27,697 nucleotides of DNA, taken from positions 1 to 27,697 of the forward strand of contig CANNTX010000013.1 in the NCBI GenBank assembly GCA_947522695.1, in the 5' to 3' direction. Position numbers and translations under genes: made by a program. Positions 1-7,056 of this stretch are shown here, piece after piece. Source of the DNA: an uncultured Bacilli bacterium. GTDB taxonomy: Bacteria; Bacillota_I; Bacilli_A; RF39; UBA660. The notes beneath the pieces are model-generated. The model was not told the origin of the DNA, made no database searches, and saw nothing but the letters and a program-made list of their open reading frames with translations. Position 1 is the stretch's first letter. The number at the start of each line of letters is the position of its first letter.

Positions 1-383
1 GTATTAGTTGTTCCTTGAGTTTGTAAATTAACATATATTTTTTCACCAGTTTTACCAGTAGTTGTTTTTAAATAAAAGCTAGATAAAATTAAAATATTAT
101 CATTTATAGATGCATTTGAACTTGTAGCATTACTGTCAGTCGCGTTACTATCTGTTGCGTTGCTATCAGTCGCATTACTATCAGAGGCATTAGAGTCAGT
201 AGCATTTGAATCTGTCGCGTTACAATCAGTCGCATTTGGATCAGTTGCAAATCCGCTAGCATTAAATAAATAACCTTGAATATTTTTTATTGCACCACTA
301 TTTAATTTATAACCTATAAATATCCCTACAGAGAATATAATAATTCCACCTATGACTAATTCTAATATTTTATCATTTTTCAT
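1..383 (-). CDS. Membrane-anchored protein with DSNAT pentapeptide repeats (3' end cut off by window edge)
   Basis: This open frame starts at ATG 383-381 and runs off the window start, giving 127 visible residues. A GAGGAG ribosome binding site lies about 8 nt upstream of the start. Residues 8-25 form one hydrophobic span (ELVIGGIIIFSVGIFIGY), which fits a signal anchor with the rest outside the cell. Residues 46 to about 86 are a pentapeptide repeat of the form Ala-Thr-Asp-Ser-Asn, about nine units, with Pro, Cys or Ser variants. After it comes a Ser/Thr/Gly-containing stretch with no family I recognise. The gene lies 28 nt downstream of the O-antigen-ligase-like gene on the same strand, so the two are probably co-transcribed. 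The repeat is rich in Asp-X-Asn-Ala-Thr, which resembles bacterial glycosylation acceptor sequence; that link is inference. The function is unknown. Confidence 0.85.
   Translation of the reverse strand, partial: MKNDKILELVIGGIIIFSVGIFIGYKLNSGAIKNIQGYLFNASGFATDPNATDCNATDSNATDSNASDSNATDSNATDSNATDSNATSSNASINDNILILSSFYLKTTTGKTGEKIYVNLQTQGTTN
123..248 (-). repeat. 15-bp coding repeat encoding ATDSN pentapeptides
   Basis: Reading the minus strand gives successive units ATDPN, ATDCN, ATDSN, ATDSN, ASDSN, ATDSN, ATDSN, ATDSN, then ATSSN just beyond. The protein repeat is nearly perfect, while the DNA varies at synonymous positions (GCG, GCA, GCT; AAT, AAC). It is therefore kept by selection on the peptide rather than being a fresh DNA slippage tract. 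Eight units read Asp-X-Asn-Ala-Thr or Ser across the unit boundary. Confidence 0.9.
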
Positions 384-411
384 TTTCAAACTCCTCTACT
401 TTACAATTTAA

Positions 412-1965
412 TTATATTGTTTTTATTTCTTTTTTACAAGTTAATTTGTTAGCATTTAAACTTATGTATAAAACTCCCATTAATAGCCAAAATATTGGAC
501 TAACTATTACAACTGAAAGATTAAAAAAATCTTGAATTAGATAACAAATAAAAGCAAGTAACAATATTTTAGAATAATTATTCATTTCTTTTAATCCTTT
601 TTTTAATAATGAAAACATTAATAATAAATAATTAGAAAGACCAATTACTCCTAAATTTATTAAAGTTGTTAAATAAACATTGGCTGCTGTATCATTAATT
701 GTTAAAGGACCAATTGCTTTAATATCTTCAGTATACTTTGCCATAAATCTTAATGCAAAGGTATCTGGTCCTGTTCCTATTAAAGGATAATCTTTAACTA
801 ACTTTAAAGTTCTTTTCCATAAAAATATTCTATATGTTCCAAATTCATCATCAAAATTTAAATGTAATAATTCATGAATTTCATATAAAAACCCACTACT
901 AAAATTTATATTATATATAATAATTATTCCAAATATTCCACAAATAAATATTAAGGTAAAATAGTATTTAATTAACTTTTTATCATTTAAAATATTATAG
1001 TTAGTATTTTTTAAAACTTTTGATAAATAAATTAATATAAAAATAACAATTAAATACAATATAACAATATAATTAAATTTAAAATAAAGTCCTAGTTTAT
1101 TAATGTCATAATGATACTCGGGATTTAATATGATATTTGTGCAGTATGCCATCAATATTAATGATAACACAATAAGAAATTTACTTAATCTTTGGTTATT
1201 TTTGATAATTAAAGGAAAAGTTAACATAAGCATTATTAATAAGGCTAGTTTACCACTTTGAACATTTATAATACCTAAAATAAAGAATGATAAAAATATT
1301 GATGTTAAATGAATAATATTTTCTTTTTTACTATTATCTTTAAGAAAAAGATATGATGAAATAGATACTGGTATTAAGATGCAATAAAGTGCTGATATAA
1401 AATCAATATTACCTATTGTTCCCATAAAACTTACATTATGGGTTCCAATCCCATTTTGATACATATTTAAAGGATTAAAGCCAATATATTGAAGCACACA
1501 TATTCCATTATGAATTATTGATAAAAGTGAAAAATATAAAATATATTTTCTTTTAAATTTGCCAAATAAAGTTATGCTTAAAAAAGAAAGAATATAAAGG
1601 GAAGTAATTATTAAACCTTCTCCTCTACCAACTCCTATAAGTAAATTATAATCTTTTAAATAAGGAGACAATAAGCAAGATAAAATATTAATAATTAATA
1701 ATGAAATGGCAAATAATTGTACTTTAGATAATTTATAATTTTTAAAATAATTAACTTTTTTAAAGATATAAAAATATAATAACGTTACTAAGTTTAGAGT
1801 TAAATATGTCATTCCAATAATTAAATATGAATACCATTTACATTCTAAAATATGAAAAAATCCATCTTTATTAACTATAAAAGGAAATATTAATAAGACT
1901 ATAAAAATATAAATATCAGTGTATGTTTCTAAAATATTTTTTAGTTTTTGGTAATTAGTTTTCAT
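412..1965 (-). CDS. O-antigen ligase / Wzy_C-family polytopic membrane protein
   Basis: This is a 517-residue protein with about twelve hydrophobic spans. Its one large external loop, around residues 355-425, holds the family pattern: Arg and Trp in FGTYRIFLWKR, then DYPLIGTGPDTF, then a Leu/Ile-rich helix (VYLTTLINLGVIGL). This layout is known from O-antigen ligases, polysaccharide polymerases and PglL-type protein O-oligosaccharyltransferases, all of which move lipid-linked glycans outside the membrane. The position where many members carry an Ala-His-Asn motif reads Ala-Ala-Asn here, so a commonly conserved His appears to be missing. The gene starts 3 nt after the mutM stop and is followed after 28 nt by the DSNAT-repeat protein. 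The substrate cannot be told from sequence; the neighbouring repeat protein is one possible acceptor. Confidence 0.8.
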   Translation of the reverse strand: MKTNYQKLKNILETYTDIYIFIVLLIFPFIVNKDGFFHILECKWYSYLIIGMTYLTLNLVTLLYFYIFKKVNYFKNYKLSKVQLFAISLLIINILSCLLSPYLKDYNLLIGVGRGEGLIITSLYILSFLSITLFGKFKRKYILYFSLLSIIHNGICVLQYIGFNPLNMYQNGIGTHNVSFMGTIGNIDFISALYCILIPVSISSYLFLKDNSKKENIIHLTSIFLSFFILGIINVQSGKLALLIMLMLTFPLIIKNNQRLSKFLIVLSLILMAYCTNIILNPEYHYDINKLGLYFKFNYIVILYLIVIFILIYLSKVLKNTNYNILNDKKLIKYYFTLIFICGIFGIIIIYNINFSSGFLYEIHELLHLNFDDEFGTYRIFLWKRTLKLVKDYPLIGTGPDTFALRFMAKYTEDIKAIGPLTINDTAANVYLTTLINLGVIGLSNYLLLMFSLLKKGLKEMNNYSKILLLAFICYLIQDFFNLSVVIVSPIFWLLMGVLYISLNANKLTCKKEIKTI

Positions 1966-1968
1966 TAA

Positions 1969-2787
1969 TCACTTGCTTTCTTTTTGACAATTAGGACAGT
2001 AATAAGTACTTCTTCCACCAATTCGATCTTTTAATATTAAACTATTACATATTTTACAATTCATATTATCTCTTTTATGAACATATAATTTGTCTTGATA
2101 ATGTCCTGTTACACCTAAACTTGAAGTATAACTTTTAATAGTTGTTCCGCCATCAATAATCGCATTGGTTAAAATTTCTTTAGATGAAGAAATTATATTA
2201 TCACATTCATTTTTAGTAATATCTTTTCCTTTTTTAAAGGGATTTATTTTACTTAAAAATAATACTTCATTAGCATAAATATTTCCAAGTCCAGCAATAA
2301 TACTTTGATCTAATAATAGTTCTTTTATTGGTAAATTACTTTTATTAAATTTAGTTAATAAATAATCACTGTTAATATTTTTATCAAATGGTTCGAGTCC
2401 TAATTTATTTAATCCCTTACATTTAGATAAGTCATCAGTTAAAAACATACGACCAAACTTTCTAGTATCATGATATCTTAAAGAAATATTATTATCTAAA
2501 ATAAATATAATATGCTCATGTTTGCTTATTTCATCATTAATATTTTTTATGTAATACTTTCCTTCCATTCTAAGGTGTGATACTAAATAAAGATTATCTA
2601 TTTTAAATATTAAATATTTTCCATAAGTTGTTATATCTAATATTGTTTTATTAATTAAATTATCAAAACTTAAACTACCATCTTCTATAATATTTTGATA
2701 TCTAATTTGATAATTAGTTATTTTCTTCCCAATTATTTTTTCTTTTAATACTTTAGCAACAGTTCTAACTTCTGGTAACTCTGGCAT
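1969..2787 (-). CDS. mutM: Formamidopyrimidine-DNA glycosylase (Fpg/MutM)
   Basis: This bifunctional base-excision repair enzyme removes 8-oxoguanine and formamidopyrimidines and then nicks the abasic site. The 272 residues are the usual family length. The N terminus is MPELPEV, which supplies the catalytic Pro2 and Glu3 after Met removal. YGKYLIF holds the conserved Lys, and LLDQSIIAGLGNIYANE is the helix-two-turn-helix signature. A C-terminal zinc finger shows Cys-X2-Cys (CKIC) and Cys-X2-Cys (CPNC) around GGRSTYYC. It lies downstream of polA on the same strand, a common repair pairing in Firmicutes. The ribosome binding site is a modest AGTAGGGAAGTG stretch. The O-antigen-ligase-like gene follows after 3 nt and so is co-transcribed. 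Confidence 0.97.
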   Translation of the reverse strand: MPELPEVRTVAKVLKEKIIGKKITNYQIRYQNIIEDGSLSFDNLINKTILDITTYGKYLIFKIDNLYLVSHLRMEGKYYIKNINDEISKHEHIIFILDNNISLRYHDTRKFGRMFLTDDLSKCKGLNKLGLEPFDKNINSDYLLTKFNKSNLPIKELLLDQSIIAGLGNIYANEVLFLSKINPFKKGKDITKNECDNIISSSKEILTNAIIDGGTTIKSYTSSLGVTGHYQDKLYVHKRDNMNCKICNSLILKDRIGGRSTYYCPNCQKESK

Positions 2788-2835
2788 AATTACACTTCCC
2801 TACTACATGTTTATTTTATAATAAAGATTTAAAAA

Positions 2836-2875
2836 AAGAAATATTATTCATTATCTTGTAACTTTAATATTTCTT
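2836..2875 (-). terminator. Possible intrinsic terminator after polA
   Basis: AAGAAATATTA (2836-2846) and TAATATTTCTT (2865-2875) are perfect 11-nt inverted arms. In the minus transcript the hairpin begins 1 nt after the polA stop and runs into a U tract (T run complementary to 2831-2837). The stem is almost all A-U and the loop is 18 nt, so termination may be weak and allow read-through into mutM. Confidence 0.5.
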
Positions 2876-2876
2876 C

Positions 2877-5432
2877 TTATTTTGTATCATACCAGGTTGG
2901 TCCAAAGTCTAAGCTTGCTTTTAATGGTACATCTAATTTAACGGCATTTTCCATAGCATCTTTAACTATTTTAGTTAATATTTCTTTTTCGGAATCAACA
3001 CAGTCAAATATTAATTCATCGTGTACTTGCAACAACAATTTGGATTTTAAATTATTTTTAGCCGTTTCTTCATCAATTTTAACCATAGCCATTTTTAAAA
3101 TATCTGCACTTGTTCCTTGAATTGGTGTATTCATAGCTATTCTTTCACCTGCTTGTCTTATCATATAATTTTTATTTGTTAATTCTTCAATATTTCTTTT
3201 ACGATTGAATAAAGTTCTTACAAAACCATTACTATAAGCATCTCTAACTACATTATCCATATATTCTTTAACTCCTGGATACATTTCATTAAATTTTTCA
3301 ATTAATTCTTTGGCTTCAGTTGGTCTTATTTGTAAATTTTCACTTAAACCAAAACTACTGATTCCATATACAATTCCAAATACGACTGCTTTAGCTTTAC
3401 TTCTTTGTAATGTGGTTACTTCTTCTAATGGGACCCCAAAAATATCACTGGCTACTTGTTTGTGAATATCAATATTATTATTGAAGGCATTTATTAGTTC
3501 TTTAGAACCTGATAAGTGAGCAAGTACTCTTAATTCAATTTGAGAATAATCAGTACTTAAAAATGAGTCATATTCAGGCAAGAATGCTTTTTTAACAAGT
3601 TTTCCATCTTCTTTTTTAGAAGGAATATTTTGCATATTAGGATCTAAACTAGATAATCTTCCAGTTCTAGTTAAAGCTTGTTTATAAATTGTATGAATTT
3701 TACCGTCTTCTCTAATATAATCTTTTAATCCTTCTAAATAAGTACTATTTAACTTGACTAAGTTACGATAATCTATTATTAATTTTAATTCGGGAATTGT
3801 TTTAGATAATTTTAAAATAGTACTTGCATCAGTGTTATATCTTTTTGACTTAGCGTTTTTATGAGCAAATGGTAAATTCATATGTTCAAATAAGACAATA
3901 CCCAATTGAGTAGGACTATTAATATTAAATTCTTCTCCACATACTGCATATATCTTTTGAGCTATATCGTCTAAATTTTTATCCATATCTTTTTGAAGGG
4001 AATCTAAAATATTTTTATCACATATTATTCCATTCATTTCCATTTTAGCTAAAATAGTTATTAGAGGCATTTCCACATTGGTAAATAGGGATAACATTTC
4101 TTCTTTAGCTAGTTCATTTATAAATCTATCTTTATTGTCAAAAATATACTTAGCTTTAAGAGTTACTTCATTTTCGTGTGTTTTACTTTTAATAACTTCA
4201 TTATAAAATGGAATATATATTTCTTCTTTGTTCATTAAAACTGCTAAATCTTCTTTTATTTGATAGTTAAGTAAATAAGCAGCTATCATAAGATCAAAAG
4301 AAGTATTTAAATTGATGTTATTAAGTAAATTAATATTCTTTTTTAAATCATAAGTATATTTTTCATTATCTTTTAAATAATCTAAACATTCATTAATCAT
4401 TTCTGGCTTAACATAGAATAAATTGTTTCCATCATAAAGGCCCATTCCTAATATTTTAGCATCATGATAATTCTCATTATCGCATTCAATATAATAAGAA
4501 ATTTTATTATCTTTATTAATTTCTTTTACATTATTTAATATTTTATAATTAGATTTAGTGGTTTCTTGTTTAAAATCCATCTTTTTTAATAAAGAATAAA
4601 ATTCAAGTTCTTTATATATTTCAATTAATTTATTATTATTTGGTCCTAAATATTTACAGTCAGTTAAACTTTCTTTTATAGGAGCATTTAAACAGATAGT
4701 ACAAATATCTTTACAAAAAAACGCAGTATCTTTATCATTAGCTAATTTATCATGAGTAGCACCTTTAATTGTATCAATTGAATCATAAATGCCTTCTAAG
4801 GAATTATATTGTTGTAATAGTTTTAAAGCTGTTTTTTCACCTATTCCTTTAACGCCTGGAACATTATCGGAAGAATCTCCCATTAAGGCTTTTAAATCAA
4901 TCATTTTTATGGGATCAATGCCATAATCTTCAATAAATTTTTCTTTAGTATATCTAATATAATCTTTACTTTTTAATAACTTTACTTCAACTTCTTCATT
5001 AATTAGTTGCAATAAATCTTTATCAGAAGAAACAATCGTTGCAATAAAATCTTTATCATCAAGAGCCATTTTACTTAAGGTACCAATAATGTCATCTGCT
5101 TCATAATTTTCTAATTCTATATGTTTAATTCCCATTGCATCTAATAATTCTTTTGATTTATTTAACTGAATTATTAATTCATTAGGAGTCGCACTTCTTC
5201 CTGCTTTATATTCTTTATATTTATCATGTCTAAAGTTTTTCCCAATATCATAAGCAACGGCCATAAATGTTGGCTTTTCTTCATCTATTATTTTGTTAAT
5301 CATATTAGTAAAACCATATAAAGCATTAGTAGGATAATTCTTACTATTAACCATTAAATTACCTGTTGCTGCTGTTGCATAGTAACTTCTAAATATTAAA
5401 TTATTACCATCAACTAGAATTATTTTTTCCAT
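2877..5432 (-). CDS. polA: DNA polymerase I (5' nuclease plus polymerase; proofreading domain degenerate)
   Basis: This replication and repair polymerase fills gaps and removes RNA primers. The 851 residues comprise a 5'-3' exonuclease (about 1-290, with DGNNLIFRSYY, YEADDIIGTL, SSDKDLLQLI and GDSSDNVPGVKGIGEKTA), a shortened exonuclease-like middle domain, and a polymerase domain. The polymerase shows motif A (DYSQIELRVLAHLSG), motif B (RSKAKAVVFGIVYG) and motif C (LLLQVHDELIFD). In the middle domain the metal-binding Asp-X-Glu reads IECDNEN, and the LKYD position reads LKKN, so proofreading is very likely lost, as in several other Firmicutes PolA enzymes. The start is supported by GGTGAT 7 nt upstream. 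It is first in the polA-mutM-ligase-like-repeat protein series. Confidence 0.97.
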   Translation of the reverse strand: MEKIILVDGNNLIFRSYYATAATGNLMVNSKNYPTNALYGFTNMINKIIDEEKPTFMAVAYDIGKNFRHDKYKEYKAGRSATPNELIIQLNKSKELLDAMGIKHIELENYEADDIIGTLSKMALDDKDFIATIVSSDKDLLQLINEEVEVKLLKSKDYIRYTKEKFIEDYGIDPIKMIDLKALMGDSSDNVPGVKGIGEKTALKLLQQYNSLEGIYDSIDTIKGATHDKLANDKDTAFFCKDICTICLNAPIKESLTDCKYLGPNNNKLIEIYKELEFYSLLKKMDFKQETTKSNYKILNNVKEINKDNKISYYIECDNENYHDAKILGMGLYDGNNLFYVKPEMINECLDYLKDNEKYTYDLKKNINLLNNINLNTSFDLMIAAYLLNYQIKEDLAVLMNKEEIYIPFYNEVIKSKTHENEVTLKAKYIFDNKDRFINELAKEEMLSLFTNVEMPLITILAKMEMNGIICDKNILDSLQKDMDKNLDDIAQKIYAVCGEEFNINSPTQLGIVLFEHMNLPFAHKNAKSKRYNTDASTILKLSKTIPELKLIIDYRNLVKLNSTYLEGLKDYIREDGKIHTIYKQALTRTGRLSSLDPNMQNIPSKKEDGKLVKKAFLPEYDSFLSTDYSQIELRVLAHLSGSKELINAFNNNIDIHKQVASDIFGVPLEEVTTLQRSKAKAVVFGIVYGISSFGLSENLQIRPTEAKELIEKFNEMYPGVKEYMDNVVRDAYSNGFVRTLFNRKRNIEELTNKNYMIRQAGERIAMNTPIQGTSADILKMAMVKIDEETAKNNLKSKLLLQVHDELIFDCVDSEKEILTKIVKDAMENAVKLDVPLKASLDFGPTWYDTK

Positions 5433-5497
5433 GTTTTCATCACCATTTTTATTTTATAATAAATATTATAAAAAAACTATTGTATAAGTTAATATCC

Positions 5498-5526
5498 TTG
5501 ATTATTTTGCTAAAAAGTAGTAGTAT
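5498..5526 (+). promoter_or_regulatory. SigA-type promoter for the plus-strand gene at 5552
   Basis: TTGATT (5498-5503), a 17-bp spacer and TAGTAT (5521-5526) fit a housekeeping promoter. Transcription would start near 5533, followed by GAGGGG (5541-5546), 5 nt before the ATG. Confidence 0.55.
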
Positions 5527-5551
5527 ATCAAATGCATTGTGAGGGGTTATT

Positions 5552-7024
5552 ATGTGCAATTACGGAGAAAAATATAGAAATTTATACAATAGGATTTTAA
5601 ATAAACTACATATAATTGAAAAAGAAGGAAAAAACATACAAGAAGATATTGATGCACTATATAGTATAAATAAAAGTGTTAATTCTTGGCTTCAATGTAA
5701 TTTAAATTATAATGGCATAAGAACGGTTTATGATAAAGGTATAAGGTTGCTTAATAAATTGAATAATCAAATTGAAAATAAATATGAATATAATATTAAA
5801 CATAAAAATGTTGATTATTTAATTGATTTAAGTAGTTCTATTATTAATTGTTTAGGTAAAATAAACTCTAATTTAGATAGTTTTTCTAAGGATTTTATAA
5901 ATGATATATATAGAATAGCTTATCAGGTTATTAAATTAGAATTTTATTATTATAATAGTTCTAGTGTATGGAATTATTGTAAAGAGAATGAAAGTCATTT
6001 ATTACATATTAGTAGAGATATTATTAAGGATGCTAAAAAGTATAATTATAATATATTAAATAGAGATAAGATTGTTAATGATGATTTTATTAGAACTATT
6101 AGTAAAAAAGAAAGTAAAGTTTTAGAAGCTAATTTATTTAGATTATTAGATGAATTAAAAAGAAAATTAGATGATATTATTAAAGAAATAAGTAAGAATA
6201 AAAGTAAAATTGTTAGTAATAAGAAAGATATTGCTAGTGTTAAATTAAAGATTGAAGAGCAAAAGAAGTATAGGACTAAATGTATTTTAAAGGCAATAAG
6301 TTCTTGGTTATTAACTATAATGGTTTTAGGTGGAGCTGTATATGGTGGTGCTAAAACGAAGAAGTATCGTAATTATGTAGCAAAGTATTCTTCAATAGAT
6401 GATTCTATTACTGAGTTAGATAATGTATATAAGAGTGATATTGATTCATTACATACTTATATGGTTGTCTATGGGGATGCTAATAATAAGGATGATAAAT
6501 ATTATAGAGATGCTTATGTATTTAATTTATCTAGTATTAAATCGAATAATATAGAAGATTATATGGGCATTGATTTATCTTGTTATGATTATAAAATTGA
6601 TTCTATTGTGGAAGATAATCCAGTTAGTATTAATGAATATGTTGAAATATATAAACAAATGGTTGATAAGAATGATTATAATCGTGATTTTTCAGTTAAT
6701 GATATGTTTCTTTATATGATTACTTTAATTATTTTATCTTTAAATTTAGAAAAGTTATGTGTTCTTTTATATAGTAGATCTAAATTTGGAATTATATCTC
6801 CTTGGATTAATTTATATAATGATTTAAGAGTTAATGGTAATAATGGTGAATCTTTTGAGGATAAATATAAAAGATTATCTAGTGATAATTATGAACTTAA
6901 GAATGATGTTAATGAATTATTAAAAGATAAGGAATTTATTTTAAGTTTATATAACGATATTGTTAATAATAAAGAATTTAATCATAAGTTTGATATTAAT
7001 AATAAAATAAAAAGAATCAAGTAG
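5552..7024 (+). CDS. Unrecognised two-span membrane protein with long helical N-terminal region
   Basis: The 490 residues match no family I recognise. Residues 1-240 are Lys/Asn/Ile/Leu-rich and mostly helical. Around 190-240 heptad-like charged repeats suggest a coiled coil. Two hydrophobic spans lie at about 245-266 (ISSWLLTIMVLGGAVYGGA) and 383-405 (LYMITLIILSLNLEKLCVLLY). The roughly 115 residues between them would be extracellular if the N terminus is inside. A second charged helical tail follows to the end. The gene has a good GAGGGG ribosome binding site and a promoter, stands alone on the plus strand between minus-strand operons, and ends in a bidirectional terminator. A structural, septation-like or stress-sensor role is possible, but nothing in the sequence decides. 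Confidence 0.85.
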   Translation: MCNYGEKYRNLYNRILNKLHIIEKEGKNIQEDIDALYSINKSVNSWLQCNLNYNGIRTVYDKGIRLLNKLNNQIENKYEYNIKHKNVDYLIDLSSSIINCLGKINSNLDSFSKDFINDIYRIAYQVIKLEFYYYNSSSVWNYCKENESHLLHISRDIIKDAKKYNYNILNRDKIVNDDFIRTISKKESKVLEANLFRLLDELKRKLDDIIKEISKNKSKIVSNKKDIASVKLKIEEQKKYRTKCILKAISSWLLTIMVLGGAVYGGAKTKKYRNYVAKYSSIDDSITELDNVYKSDIDSLHTYMVVYGDANNKDDKYYRDAYVFNLSSIKSNNIEDYMGIDLSCYDYKIDSIVEDNPVSINEYVEIYKQMVDKNDYNRDFSVNDMFLYMITLIILSLNLEKLCVLLYSRSKFGIISPWINLYNDLRVNGNNGESFEDKYKRLSSDNYELKNDVNELLKDKEFILSLYNDIVNNKEFNHKFDINNKIKRIK

Positions 7025-7042
7025 ATGTTATTTGATTCTTTT
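7010..7042. terminator. Bidirectional terminator between convergent genes
   Basis: AAAAGAATCAA (7010-7020) and TTGATTCTTTT (7032-7042) form an 11-bp stem with an 11-nt loop. The plus transcript ends in a T-rich tract (TTTTATTG). The minus transcript runs into TTTTTATTTTATTATT. It serves both the plus gene ending at 7024, whose stop lies in the loop, and the surface-protein gene ending at 7057. Confidence 0.8.
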
Positions 7043-7056
7043 ATTGTGTTATAAAT

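Noticed and set aside
123..248. CRISPR array from the regular 15-bp repeats
   Set aside because: There are no spacers; the repeats are contiguous, in frame and encode a pentapeptide.
7010..7042. Cruciform of the kind found after retroelement variable regions
   Set aside because: The stem is AT-rich with an 11-nt loop and U tracts on both sides, so a bidirectional terminator explains it better.
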